64,000 bases of DNA from an uncultured Anaerolineae bacterium (GCA_905479495.1 CAJQMR010000010.1:124001-188000); one strand, 5' to 3'. Shown: positions 16,580 through 25,330, counted from the first letter of the stretch. Translations and numbers: made by a program. The notes: generated from the sequence alone by a model not told the origin.

Positions 16580-16639
16580 CAAGGTGACAAGGTGAAGGGG
16601 TGACTTTTCACTTATCACTTTTTACTTTTCACTTTTTAC
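16577..16639. repeat. TTTTCAC/TTATCAC 7-bp repeat tract
   Basis: After an octad-like start (CAAGGTGA units) come five exactly phased heptads at 16605-16639: TTTTCAC, TTATCAC, TTTTTAC, TTTTCAC, TTTTTAC. The stop codon of the preceding gene is in the first unit. Confidence 0.78.
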
Positions 16640-16648
16640 AGAGGACGT

Positions 16649-17035
16649 ATGGACGCGAAGACGGAGCAGCGACTACAAACTGAACGCAACATCTGGCTGG
16701 CGACGAATCGGGCAGACGGCCGTCCGCATTTGGTGCCGGTTTGGTTTGTGTGGCATGACGGCAGTTTCTACCTCGGCATCCAATCGGGCAGCGTCAAGGC
16801 ACGCAATCTGGCCCAGAACCCCAAAGTCTCGCTGGCGCTGGAGGATGGAGTGCGCGTGGTGATTTGTGAGGGAACGGCCGTTTCCGTCCCGCCGCCCATC
16901 GACCCACAACTCAATCAACTTTTCCAGGCCAAGTACGATTGGAACCTGGCCACCGACGACGAATACGATTTGCTTATCCAGATTACGCCCGACAAATGGC
17001 TGACCTGGACAGGAGGCGATGAGGAAGGCGATTAG
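16649..17035 (+). CDS. Pyridoxamine 5'-phosphate oxidase-fold protein
   Basis: 128 residues of the split-barrel flavin-binding fold. Motifs: IWLATNRADGRPHLVPVWFV near the start, FYLGIQSGSVKARNLAQNP with the basic residues that contact FMN or F420 phosphate, VSLALEDG, and a C-terminal ITPDKWLTW. The pattern fits the F420- or FMN-binding PPOX-class family of Actinobacteria and Chloroflexi. It is too short to be a genuine PdxH. A redox step in the amine cluster or an unrelated housekeeping reduction are both possible. GAGG precedes the ATG at 16649. Confidence 0.82.
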   Translation: MDAKTEQRLQTERNIWLATNRADGRPHLVPVWFVWHDGSFYLGIQSGSVKARNLAQNPKVSLALEDGVRVVICEGTAVSVPPPIDPQLNQLFQAKYDWNLATDDEYDLLIQITPDKWLTWTGGDEEGD

Positions 17036-17040
17036 GGAGA

Positions 17041-17106
17041 ATTAGAAGTGAAAAGTGAAAAGTAAGATGACTCCACTTTTTCACTTTTTACTTATCACTT
17101 TTCACT
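17041..17106. repeat. Folded GTGAAAA repeat tract before aguA
   Basis: Heptads GTGAAAA, GTGAAAA, GTAAGAT are followed by the complementary series ending TTTTCAC, with TTATCAC and TTTTTAC inside. The two halves can pair as an imperfect hairpin located just before aguA. Confidence 0.72.
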
Positions 17107-17124
17107 ACCTCCCCCCTTCCCTGC

Positions 17125-18225
17125 ATGACGCAGACAAACCCACTCCTCACGACCCCTATAGAAGACGGCTTCCGCATGCCGGGTGAATTTGAGCCGCATG
17201 CGGGCTGCTGGATGTTGTGGCCGGAACGGCCCGATGTCTGGCGTGAAAACGGCCGTCCCGCCCAGCAAACCTTTATTGAAGTGGCTACAACCATTGCCCA
17301 ATTTGAACCCGTCTGGATGGGTGTTTCGTCCGCCTCGTATGCCACGGCTCGTGCCCAACTACCTGCTCCCGTGGAGCTAATCGAACTGGATTACAACGAC
17401 GCCTGGATGCGCGACAACGGCCCCACGTTTGTGGTCAACGACGCGGGTGAACTGCGCGGCATCGACTGGGACTTCAACGCCTGGGGTGGTCTATACCGGG
17501 ATTGGAAAGCGGATGACCAGTTGGCCAGCCAGGTGCTGAGGTTAAGGGGATACGGCCGTTACAAAACCCATCTCGTCATGGAGGGCGGCGCGATTGACGT
17601 AGATGGCCAGGGTACGCTCATCGCCACCGAACAGTCGCTGCTAGACCCGCTGCGCAATCCAGGCCGCAGCCGCGACGAAGTGGAAGCGGTGCTGCGCGCT
17701 TACCTTAACGTGCAAAAGGTCATCTGGATTGCTGAGGGGACGCATGAAGACGAAACCAAAGGGCATATCGACAACCTTTGCTGCTTTGCCCGCCCCGGCG
17801 TGGTGGCCCTTACCTGGACGGATGATGAGAACGATCCGCAATATCCGATTTCATTAGCGGCTTTTGAGCAGTTGAGTCGGGAGGTGGATGCGTGTGAACG
17901 GCCGTTGCAAGTCGTCAAAATTCACCAGCCTACCCCCATGCACAGCACCGCCGCCGAAGCCGCAGGCGTGATGGATTTCCCAGGAACGCTGCCCCGCAAT
18001 GAAAATGAGCGGCTGGCGGGTTCCTACATCAATTATTACGTCGCCAATGGCGGTGTCATCGTGCCCCAATTTAACGATCGGTTCGATACGGCCGCTCTCG
18101 AAACCATTCAATCTCTATTTCCCAATCGCAAAGTCGTGGGCATCTACGCCCGCGAAATTTTACTGGGTGGTGGCAACATCCACTGCATCACCCAACAACA
18201 ACCCATGGGAGGAAGTCAAAAGTAA
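17125..18225 (+). CDS. aguA: Agmatine deiminase
   Basis: 366 residues, normal length. The family's landmarks are all present: MPGEFEPHAGCWMLWPERPD near the start, NDAWMRDNGPTFVV, WDFNAWGG, HLVMEGGAIDVDGQGTLIAT, EGTHEDETKGHIDN with the catalytic His and acidic residues, and the nucleophile Cys in GGGNIHCITQQQP near the end. It converts agmatine to N-carbamoylputrescine and ammonia, feeding AguB. The start ATG at 17125 lacks a clear ribosome-binding site. The C-terminal residues after the active-site loop (GGSQK) and the stop are written by repeat heptads. Confidence 0.93.
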   Translation: MTQTNPLLTTPIEDGFRMPGEFEPHAGCWMLWPERPDVWRENGRPAQQTFIEVATTIAQFEPVWMGVSSASYATARAQLPAPVELIELDYNDAWMRDNGPTFVVNDAGELRGIDWDFNAWGGLYRDWKADDQLASQVLRLRGYGRYKTHLVMEGGAIDVDGQGTLIATEQSLLDPLRNPGRSRDEVEAVLRAYLNVQKVIWIAEGTHEDETKGHIDNLCCFARPGVVALTWTDDENDPQYPISLAAFEQLSREVDACERPLQVVKIHQPTPMHSTAAEAAGVMDFPGTLPRNENERLAGSYINYYVANGGVIVPQFNDRFDTAALETIQSLFPNRKVVGIYAREILLGGGNIHCITQQQPMGGSQK

Positions 18226-18312
18226 TCAGTAATCAGTAATCGGTAATCAGTAAAAAGGTTCTAAATACTTTTCACTTTTCACTTATCACTTTTCACTCAT
18301 CACTTTTCACTT
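18215..18312. repeat. Two-family 7-bp repeat tract after aguA
   Basis: AGTAATC units (AGTAATC three times, GGTAATC, AGTAAAA) begin within the last aguA codons. They are followed by TTTTCAC, TTTTCAC, TTATCAC, TTTTCAC, TCATCAC, TTTTCAC up to the next start codon. This is the clearest tract in the window and shows both families side by side in the same phase. Confidence 0.82.
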
Positions 18313-18319
18313 AACAAAA

Positions 18320-18952
18320 GTGAACCAAATCACCTATCAACCAATTGAGGAAAAACACGCCAGAGAAATTGCTAAACTGCTCAGAACCTGCTTCCCGCTC
18401 ATGCCACCAGGCGACCAATACACGGCCAAGGAGCTGCGCGAGCTGGCACGAATTTTCCCAGAGGGCACTATCGTGGCGCTGGACGGCGACACGGTGGTGG
18501 GCATGGGCACTGGCATTTTTACCGACCTGGACCTGGACAACCTGCCGCCCACCGAAGACGACATTTTGTACACGCTGGACGACCGTAATTTGCATGATTG
18601 GAACGGCCGTTATTACTTTGGCAGCGACATGGCCGTCCACCCCGATTATCGTGGCCGAGGCATTGGTCGCGCCATCTACGACCGGCGCAAAGCGGTAATT
18701 CAAAAGTACAACAAGCAAGGTTTTGTGGCAGCGGCCGTTTTGCCCGGCTATGCTCAACACGAAGCCACGTTGGACATTCACACCTACCTGGCCAAAGTCG
18801 TCGCCGGGGAACTGTTCGACCCCACACTCTCCATGCAGCTGCGCAACGGCTTCCAGGTCATCCGGCCCATCAAAGATTTTTTCGTCTATCCGCGCTCCAG
18901 CAACTGGTGTGCGCTCATCCTCTGGCCCAACCCGGATTACAAAGGATCGTAA
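18320..18952 (+). CDS. GNAT-family N-acetyltransferase
   Basis: 210 residues, start GTG at 18320 (no good ribosome-binding site; the repeat tract runs up to it). The acetyl-CoA motif A is clear: MAVHPDYRGRGIGRAIYDRR. The C-terminal part contains FDPTLSMQLRNGFQVIRPIK, a feature of GNATs that carry an extra helix before the last strand. It has a close tandem paralogue at 19095. In this cluster the acceptor may be a polyamine or an amine product, but nothing in the sequence proves this. Confidence 0.83.
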   Translation: MNQITYQPIEEKHAREIAKLLRTCFPLMPPGDQYTAKELRELARIFPEGTIVALDGDTVVGMGTGIFTDLDLDNLPPTEDDILYTLDDRNLHDWNGRYYFGSDMAVHPDYRGRGIGRAIYDRRKAVIQKYNKQGFVAAAVLPGYAQHEATLDIHTYLAKVVAGELFDPTLSMQLRNGFQVIRPIKDFFVYPRSSNWCALILWPNPDYKGS

Positions 18953-18963
18953 TGAATATCTTT

Positions 18964-19071
18964 TTTGACGCAAAGAACGCAAAGGATTTAAGGGGCAAAG
19001 AAGAAGATTGGATTTTTATTGATTTCGCTGCTTTCTTCAAACCCTTTGCCTCTTTGCGCCTTTGCGTCAAA
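18964..19071. repeat. Long inverted repeat of CGCAAAG units between GNAT paralogues
   Basis: Left arm TTTGACGCAAAG and further CGCAAAG/GGCAAAG units (18964-19000), right arm CCCTTTGCC, TCTTTGCGC and CTTTGCGTCAAA (19042-19071). The outer 12 bases are perfectly complementary. The same unit family forms the inverted repeat at 54649-54713. Confidence 0.75.
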
Positions 19072-19094
19072 TATTTTCAATCTGAGAAAACCCG

Positions 19095-19763
19095 ATGAAT
19101 GAAACAATCGAAATCACCACTATCCGCCCTGAATTTGCCCTTGCGTTAGCCGAATTGCAGCGCGCCTGCTTCCCTACGTTGGGCCAGCAGGAATTGATGA
19201 AAGAGGAACATTTCCTCAAGCATTGCGAGATTTTTCCTGAGGGAGAGTTTGTGGTGCTGGTAAACGGCCGTGTTGTTGCCCTTGGTTCTGGCTTCTTCTA
19301 CAGTTTCGACTTCGACGATCCCCGCCACACCTTCAACGAAATCATTGCTGGTGGTTACTACACCAATCACGATCCTGAAGGAGAATATTATTACGGAGCG
19401 GACATCAGCGTGCATCCCAATTACCGGGGGCGGGGCATTGGCCGGATGCTGTATGATGCCCGCAAAGAACTCATCATTCGCACCAACCGCAAAGGGATCG
19501 TGGCCGGCGGTGTTCTGCCCGGTTACCCCAATTATCGAGTCCAGCTCACCATTCCTGAATACGTAGACAAAGTTGTGGCTGGCGAGCTGTTTGATCCCAC
19601 CCTTACCATGCAGCTGCGCAACGGCTTCGAGGTGAGGGGCTTGCTCAAAAACTACATCGACGACAGCAGCTCCGACAATTGGGCCACGCTCATTGTTTGG
19701 CAAAATCCGCACTATGTGGCAAAACTCCAAGAAGACCATGCAAACAAGACATCACATGAATAG
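19095..19763 (+). CDS. GNAT-family N-acetyltransferase, tandem paralogue
   Basis: 222 residues. Motif A ISVHPNYRGRGIGRMLYDAR is nearly the same as in the gene upstream, as is VAGELFDPTLTMQLRNGFEV, so the two arose by duplication. They are now well diverged elsewhere and separated by a 140-base spacer holding a long inverted repeat. Start ATG at 19095. The stop codon is the first part of a strong terminator stem. An ACGGCCGT octamer encodes NGR at about residue 57. Role as for the paralogue; divergence suggests different acceptors. Confidence 0.83.
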   Translation: MNETIEITTIRPEFALALAELQRACFPTLGQQELMKEEHFLKHCEIFPEGEFVVLVNGRVVALGSGFFYSFDFDDPRHTFNEIIAGGYYTNHDPEGEYYYGADISVHPNYRGRGIGRMLYDARKELIIRTNRKGIVAGGVLPGYPNYRVQLTIPEYVDKVVAGELFDPTLTMQLRNGFEVRGLLKNYIDDSSSDNWATLIVWQNPHYVAKLQEDHANKTSHE

Positions 19764-19824
19764 AACGCAGATTTCCCTGATTTTCCTGATCAGGGTGATC
19801 AGGAAAATCAGCGTTCTATTTTTT
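19761..19824 (+). terminator. Rho-independent terminator after the GNAT pair
   Basis: Outer stem TAGAACGC (19761-19768) with GCGTTCTA (19811-19818), inner pairing of GATTTTCCTGAT with ATCAGGAAAATC, then six T residues (19819-19824). The stem includes the stop codon of the second GNAT. It marks a transcription boundary inside the cluster. Confidence 0.8.
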
Positions 19825-19835
19825 AAGGAAACCAC

Positions 19836-20918
19836 ATGACCAAAAAAATCCGCGTCCTGAAAGCCAGCGGCACGTCGTATGAGATTGGGTTTGAACACGG
19901 CCGTTCCTACCGAGCCGACATCCGACGCTACACTGAAGAACGCATCCGCCTGGTGTGCCAGGGCGCGTGGAGCGGCGGTCCCCTGCCTCGCGCCGAGGTG
20001 CTAGCCATCGCAGAAGCGTGCCTGCCCGATCATGAAGCATACGCCCCCGAACTGTTCCAGGAGCTGCAAGGTCTCTCTGCCGCCACCGACCTTTCCCTGG
20101 CAGAACTCATCATCGTTGGCGGTTTCACCGATTTTGTAGACACGGTTTACAGCGTCTCTCGCCAAAAAGCGCCTCGCCTGCCCATCGACGACTGCACCGC
20201 CTTCATCGTGCCCGACAGCGCGGCCAACGGTGCAGGCTTCTTCGGCCAAACCTGGGACATGCATGACAGCGCCACCGAATTTGTCATCCTGCTGAACGTG
20301 CGGCCAGATAATGGGCCACACAGCCTGGTTTTTACTACCACCGGCTGTCTGGGGCAGATTGGCATGAATGAACATGGCATCTGCGTCGGCATCAACAACC
20401 TGCTGGGGGCCGATGGGCAAATTGGCGTCACCTGGCCGTTTGTGGCGCGCAAGGTGCTCCAGCAAGACAACATCGACGACGCCCTGGCCTGCATCACCGA
20501 AGCCAAGCTAGCGGGTGCCCACAATTACCTATTGTTTGATGGAAACGGCCGTGGCTACAACGTCGAGGCAATGTCCAGCCACCATGTCATTACCCCTTTA
20601 ACCGATGAACCGCTGATCCACACCAACCACTGCCTGCTGCCAGAAACGCTGCGCTATTCACAAGAGCGTCCGGCCGCATCGCAGGCCAGTTCGGAGGCGC
20701 GGTTGAACAGAGCAGAGATGCTTTTGGAGGAACGGCCGTTAACCATTGACCATCTCATCGCCCTCACCCGTGACCCAGACGCTATCTGCGTCCGCGCCAA
20801 ACCACCCATGCATGTCGAGTCCTGTGGTGCCGCCATCATGCAGCCCCGAACCGGCACCTTCTGGGCCGTCTGGGGCCTTCCGGCCGAAAATGAGTATGAG
20901 GAATTTAAGCTGGGCTAG
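19836..20918 (+). CDS. C45-family peptidase/acyl-CoA:6-APA-like acyltransferase
   Basis: 360 residues. The N-terminus SGTSYEIGFEHGRSYRADI and the central PIDDCTAFIVPDSA, where Asp-Cys marks the autoproteolytic site with Cys as the new N-terminal nucleophile, identify the isopenicillin N acyltransferase-like Ntn hydrolases. Further family motifs: GFFGQTWDMHDS, GCLGQIGMNEHGICVGINNL and HTNHCLLPE. Members acylate or deacylate amide bonds; most bacterial ones have unknown substrates. Next to aguA, aguB and an amidase, an acylated amine is a reasonable substrate. ATG at 19836 with AAGGAAACC upstream. Confidence 0.85.
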   Translation: MTKKIRVLKASGTSYEIGFEHGRSYRADIRRYTEERIRLVCQGAWSGGPLPRAEVLAIAEACLPDHEAYAPELFQELQGLSAATDLSLAELIIVGGFTDFVDTVYSVSRQKAPRLPIDDCTAFIVPDSAANGAGFFGQTWDMHDSATEFVILLNVRPDNGPHSLVFTTTGCLGQIGMNEHGICVGINNLLGADGQIGVTWPFVARKVLQQDNIDDALACITEAKLAGAHNYLLFDGNGRGYNVEAMSSHHVITPLTDEPLIHTNHCLLPETLRYSQERPAASQASSEARLNRAEMLLEERPLTIDHLIALTRDPDAICVRAKPPMHVESCGAAIMQPRTGTFWAVWGLPAENEYEEFKLG

Positions 20919-20981
20919 CCCCAGAACGCACCCAAAAAGAAGCAAAATCTCTCCCCAACAAAAAGGAAAATTGGAAAAACT

Positions 20982-22481
20982 ATGACAGAGTGGAGCATCC
21001 CCCAGCTACAAGAGATGATGAGCAGCGGCAGCATGACCGCCAAAAAGATCGTCCAGTTTTACCTGGATCGCATCCAGCAAATTGACCAGGACGGCCCCAG
21101 CCTCAACAGCGTCCTGGCGATTAACCCCAACGCCCTCGCCATTGCCGAGGCACTTGACGCCGAGCGGCAAGAAAATGGCCCGCGCGGCCCGCTGCACGGC
21201 ATCCCTATTTTGCTCAAAGACAATATCGAAACAATTGACCCGCTGCCCACCACTGCCGGATCAATTGCGTTAGCCCAAAACTTTGCCACGCAAGACAGCT
21301 TTGTCGCCGAGCGCTTGCGCGCCGCTGGGGCCATCATCCTGGGCAAAACCAACCTCAGCGAATGGGCCAACTTCCGCTCCTCGCGCCCCACAAGTGGCTG
21401 GAGCAGTGCAGGCGGCCAGGTACGCAACCCGTACGCTCTGGATCGCAATCCATGCGGCAGCAGCTCCGGCTCTGGCGTGGCGGTCGCCGCCAACCTGTGC
21501 GCCGCTGCCATCGGCACGGAGACGCATGGCTCGATTGTTTGCCCGTCCCATGTCAACGGCATTGTCGGCATGAAACCAACTGTGGGATTAATCGGCCGTT
21601 CTGGCATCGTCCCTATTTCTCACAGCCAGGACACCGCTGGCCCGATGGCACGCACGGTTGCTGACGCTGCCATCCTGCTAGGCACGCTCACCGGCATCGA
21701 CCCACGCGACGAAGTCACAGCAGAAAACACGGGTAAAAATTTTACTGACTACACGCAATTTCTCGACAAAGATGGTCTGAAAGGGGCTCGAATTGGCGTC
21801 GCGCGCAACTTTTTTGGCCATAATCCCTATGTCGATGCCGTCATCGAAGAGGCAATCGAGGCGATGCGCCAGGCTGGGGCCAGCATCATCGATCCAGCCA
21901 ACATAGAAAGCAAAGGCCAGTTTGACGACTCCGAATTTGAGTTGATGCTGTACGAATTCAAGCATGACCTGAACGCTTACCTGGCGACTACGCCCGACAC
22001 GGTCCCTTACCGCACGCTGGCTGACCTAATCGCCTTCAACGAGGCAAATAAGGAGCGCGTCATGCCCTACTTTGCCCAAGAACATTTTGCAGCGGCGCAG
22101 GCCAAAGGGCCGCTCAGCGATGAGGCGTACCGGAAAGCCCTGGCCAAAAATCACCGCCTCAGCCGTGATGAAGGGATCGACGCGACGCTCAAGGCCCATC
22201 AGCTAGACGCCATCGTTGCGCCTACGGGCAGCCCCGCCTGGCCAACCGATTGGGTGAATGGAGATCATTACGGTGGGGCTAGCTCATCGCCTGCAGCGGT
22301 GGCGGGTTATCCAAACATCACCGTGCCAGCAGGGACCATTTTTGGCCTGCCGGTGGGCATCTCCTTTATTGGGGGAGCGTGGCAAGAACCAACATTGCTG
22401 CGGCTGGCCTATGCATTTGAGCACGTCACACTGGTGCGCCAGCCACCGCAATTTTTGCCTACACTCTCGTTTCAGCTATAA
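20982..22481 (+). CDS. Amidase-signature family hydrolase
   Basis: 499 residues, typical for stand-alone amidases. The Ser-cisSer-Lys triad is visible: Lys in GIPILLKDNIET, the cis-Ser and nucleophile in the glycine/serine-rich loop NPCGSSSGSGVAVAANLCA followed by IGTETHGSIVCP. The gene is not part of a gatCAB set, so it is a catabolic amidase, not a tRNA amidotransferase subunit. It closes the amine/amide cluster and would release ammonia from an amide produced upstream or imported. ATG at 20982 with AAAGGAAAA upstream. No signal peptide. Confidence 0.87.
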   Translation: MTEWSIPQLQEMMSSGSMTAKKIVQFYLDRIQQIDQDGPSLNSVLAINPNALAIAEALDAERQENGPRGPLHGIPILLKDNIETIDPLPTTAGSIALAQNFATQDSFVAERLRAAGAIILGKTNLSEWANFRSSRPTSGWSSAGGQVRNPYALDRNPCGSSSGSGVAVAANLCAAAIGTETHGSIVCPSHVNGIVGMKPTVGLIGRSGIVPISHSQDTAGPMARTVADAAILLGTLTGIDPRDEVTAENTGKNFTDYTQFLDKDGLKGARIGVARNFFGHNPYVDAVIEEAIEAMRQAGASIIDPANIESKGQFDDSEFELMLYEFKHDLNAYLATTPDTVPYRTLADLIAFNEANKERVMPYFAQEHFAAAQAKGPLSDEAYRKALAKNHRLSRDEGIDATLKAHQLDAIVAPTGSPAWPTDWVNGDHYGGASSSPAAVAGYPNITVPAGTIFGLPVGISFIGGAWQEPTLLRLAYAFEHVTLVRQPPQFLPTLSFQL

Positions 22482-22559
22482 TCTCCGATGGCTTGGAAGT
22501 GCGACGACATCGGCACGGCGGCTTACAGGCTAAATTAGATATTTTGGAGGTTCAACCTT

Positions 22560-22829
22560 ATGCCACTAGATGGTACAGAAAAAGCCGAATTAATTACCGA
22601 TTTTGCTCAACATGAAGGCGACACAGGCTCTGCTGAAGTACAAATTGCGATTTTTGATCGTCGCATAAAGCAGTTGCAGGAGCATCTGCGGATGCACAAG
22701 CATGATGAGAGCTCCCGCCGGGGTCTGCTGAAACTGGTTGGCAAGCGTCGTCGTTTGCTGGCCTATTTGCGCAAGCGTCATCCAGAACGGTACCGCGAGA
22801 TTTTGGGCCGTTTGGGTCTGCGTCGTTAA
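22560..22829 (+). CDS. rpsO: 30S ribosomal protein S15
   Basis: 89 residues, standard length. The sequence has all family marks: [40 protein letters not shown] and [20 protein letters not shown]. It binds 16S rRNA helix 22 and the central domain of the small subunit. TGGAGGTT lies 11 bases before the ATG. It precedes pnp, the same order as in many bacteria including Escherichia coli. A terminator follows directly, so pnp probably also has its own promoter or depends on readthrough. Confidence 0.97.
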   Translation: MPLDGTEKAELITDFAQHEGDTGSAEVQIAIFDRRIKQLQEHLRMHKHDESSRRGLLKLVGKRRRLLAYLRKRHPERYREILGRLGLRR

Positions 22830-22843
22830 TTAAATTGGCATGA

Positions 22844-22874
22844 AGAGGGGCGCAGACGGTGCCCCTCTCTTTTA
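22844..22874 (+). terminator. rpsO terminator
   Basis: Perfect eight-base stem AGAGGGGC (22844-22851) and GCCCCTCT (22861-22868) with a nine-base loop, followed by CTTTTA. Confidence 0.8.
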
Positions 22875-23018
22875 TTAATTTTTGGAGTGGATCTGGCGGT
22901 TTAGGAATTGGGTATTGTTACATACGGCAGCTGTCCGGGTATGTGCCAATCCCCAGTCCCTAATCCATCCCCTCCAACCGAAAAGCGAACGGAAACGCGT
23001 TTTTATATAGCTCGCATC

Positions 23019-23069
23019 ACTGCCTGAAACGCTGGCAGATTGCTAATGGCAATCTATCCGGCAGTTTTT
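23019..23069 (+). promoter_or_regulatory. Structured pnp leader or second terminator
   Basis: Nested stems: ACTGCC (23019-23024) with GGCAGT (23060-23065), enclosing AGATTGC (23037-23043) with GCAATCT (23049-23055), then TTTTT. It lies 54 bases before the pnp start. In E. coli the rpsO-pnp spacer has an RNase III-cleaved hairpin through which PNPase controls its own mRNA; position suggests an analogous element, but the T run allows a plain terminator or attenuator. Confidence 0.5.
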
Positions 23070-23122
23070 GTTATCAGACTATCGCTTTTCTCAACATTTA
23101 ACCTTTTATGGAGGTTTATTCA

Positions 23123-25330
23123 ATGAGTACTGAACAACGTTTTACCGCCCGCATTGGCAATGAGGAAATTACCGTTGCCACGGGTAAACTAGCTGAACAA
23201 GCTGGTGGTGCAGTCACCATTCGTGTGGGTGATTGTATGCTCATCTCTACTGCTACCATGTCCAAATCTGTGCGCGAAGGGCTAGATTTCTTCCCCTTGA
23301 GCGTGGATTTTGAAGAGAAGATGTATGCTGGCGGCCGTATTCCCGGTGGCTATTTCAAACGTGAAGGACGTCCCACCACGGATGCGGTTTTGATTTCCCG
23401 CTTGACTGATCGACCGCTACGGCCGTTATTCCCCAAAGGCATGCGCAATGAGGTCCAAATCATCACCAGCACGCTGTCGGCTGATGGGGTTCATCATCTG
23501 GACATCATGGCCGTGAACGCCGCAAGCGCCGCGCTGCACATCTCTAACATTCCTTGGGCTGGCCCCATAGGCGCGGTACGGGTTGGCTACATCGACGGTG
23601 AATTTGTAGCCAATCCCACGCAGCAAGAAATGGAAAATAGCAGCCTGGACCTGCGCATGGCAGGCACCAAAGAAGCCATCATCATGGTGGAAGCTGGTGC
23701 CGATGAGGTCAAGGAAGCTGTGTTAGTGGATGCCCTGGAGTTTGGTCATGCCGCTATGCAGCCTTTCATCGACATGCTGAATGAGATGCGGGCAGCGGTT
23801 GGCAAAGAAAAAGATGAGGTAGTCATCAACTCGGTAGATGAAGCGTTGGAAACGGCCGTTAAAGAAAAAATCGGCAGCCGCATCACCGACATCGTGGCCA
23901 GCATCACTGACCGGCACGAACGTAATGACGAAATGGGTGACCTGCGCGAAGAAATCGTCAATGACTTCTCTGAGATGGACGAAACAACCAACCTCAGTGA
24001 AGTACGCGAAGTGATTACCAGCGTGCAGAAGAAAGCAATTCGTGACCGTATCTTGTATGAAGGCATTCGCCCAGACGGCCGTAATTACACGACAGTACGG
24101 CCGCTTTCCTCCGAAATTGGCATTGTGCCCCGCACCCACGGCTCTGGTCTTTTTAAGCGCGGTGAAACCCAGGTGCTTTCTTTAGCAACCTTGGGCACCC
24201 CCCGCGAAGCCCAAAAAATTGAAGGGCTCACCGGCGACGACACGCGCCGCTACATGCACCATTACAACTTCCCGCCCTTCTCAACCGGCGAGACCTGGTT
24301 CCTGCGCGGCCCCAAACGACGCGAAATTGGGCATGGTGCCCTGGCAGAAACTGCCCTGCGCCCCATGATTCCTTCCGAAGAAGAGTTCCCCTACACCATT
24401 CGCGTGGTGTCTGAGGTGCTTTCTTCCAACGGCAGCACCAGCCAGGCCAGCGTCTGCGCCTCCACCCTGGCCTTGATGGACTGCGGTGTACCGATCAAAC
24501 GTCCTGTGGCCGGTGTGGCGATGGGTTTGGTTAAAGAAGGCGAAAAATATGCCATTCTGACCGACATTCAAGGGATGGAAGATCACCTGGGCGACATGGA
24601 CTTCAAAGTCGCCGGTACCAGCGAAGGCATCACAGCCCTGCAGATGGACATCAAAATCGCGGGCCTGACCAAAGAGTTGATGGCAGAGGCCCTGGAACAA
24701 GCGCATGCTGGCCGGATGCACATCCTGGCCAACATGCTGGAAACGATTTCCGCACCACGGGAGCAGCTCAGCGACCATGCCCCCCGCATGCTTAGCGTCA
24801 AGATTGACCCAGAAAAAATCGGGGCAGTCATCGGTAAAGGTGGCGCTACGATTCGCAGTCTGGAAGAGACGTATGAAGTCTCCATCGACATTCAAGAGGA
24901 TGGCACCATCTTTGTAGCGGGCGTTGATGGCCCGAAGGCAGAAATGGCCGTAAAGCAAATCGATGCAATGACCAAATCACCAGAACCGGGCCAGATTTAC
25001 CCCGGCAAGGTCGTGCGTATTACCGACTTTGGCGCTTTCATTGAGTTCTTGCCCGGCACCGATGGCCTGGTACACATCTCGCAAATCTCAGCTGAGCACG
25101 TAAAGCGCGTCGAAGACGCCCTGCAACTGGGCGACGAGGTGATGGTTATGGTCACCGATGTCACGCCAGACGGTAAAGTTCGGCTGTCGCGCAAGGCGGT
25201 TTTGGAAGGGTTTACTCTGGAAGAAGCGCGCGAGGATGACAAGCCCAAGCGGTCAAGCGGCGGTGGCAACCGTGGCGGTGGTGGCCGTGGTCGCGACAAT
25301 CGCGGCGGACGCGGTGGCAATCGGCGGTAA
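23123..25330 (+). CDS. pnp: Polyribonucleotide nucleotidyltransferase (PNPase)
   Basis: 735 residues from the ATG at 23123, chosen because GGAGG lies at 23110-23114; the in-frame ATG at 23108 overlaps that ribosome site. Domains in order: RNase PH-like 1 (1-225), helical linker, RNase PH-like 2 with FSTGETWFLRGPKRREIGHG and MGLVKEG, KH domain (IGAVIGKGGATIRSLEE), S1 domain (GKVVRITDFGAFIEFLPGTD). The tail is an arginine/glycine repeat (GGGNRGGGGRGRDNRGG) resembling RGG RNA-binding boxes, a feature not found in E. coli PNPase. It performs phosphorolytic 3'-5' RNA decay. Confidence 0.96.
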   Translation: MSTEQRFTARIGNEEITVATGKLAEQAGGAVTIRVGDCMLISTATMSKSVREGLDFFPLSVDFEEKMYAGGRIPGGYFKREGRPTTDAVLISRLTDRPLRPLFPKGMRNEVQIITSTLSADGVHHLDIMAVNAASAALHISNIPWAGPIGAVRVGYIDGEFVANPTQQEMENSSLDLRMAGTKEAIIMVEAGADEVKEAVLVDALEFGHAAMQPFIDMLNEMRAAVGKEKDEVVINSVDEALETAVKEKIGSRITDIVASITDRHERNDEMGDLREEIVNDFSEMDETTNLSEVREVITSVQKKAIRDRILYEGIRPDGRNYTTVRPLSSEIGIVPRTHGSGLFKRGETQVLSLATLGTPREAQKIEGLTGDDTRRYMHHYNFPPFSTGETWFLRGPKRREIGHGALAETALRPMIPSEEEFPYTIRVVSEVLSSNGSTSQASVCASTLALMDCGVPIKRPVAGVAMGLVKEGEKYAILTDIQGMEDHLGDMDFKVAGTSEGITALQMDIKIAGLTKELMAEALEQAHAGRMHILANMLETISAPREQLSDHAPRMLSVKIDPEKIGAVIGKGGATIRSLEETYEVSIDIQEDGTIFVAGVDGPKAEMAVKQIDAMTKSPEPGQIYPGKVVRITDFGAFIEFLPGTDGLVHISQISAEHVKRVEDALQLGDEVMVMVTDVTPDGKVRLSRKAVLEGFTLEEAREDDKPKRSSGGGNRGGGGRGRDNRGGRGGNRR

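Noticed and set aside
6604..18312. Heptad tracts as CRISPR arrays
   Set aside because: Units are 7 bases, degenerate and contiguous; there are no unique spacers of 30-40 bases and no cas genes.
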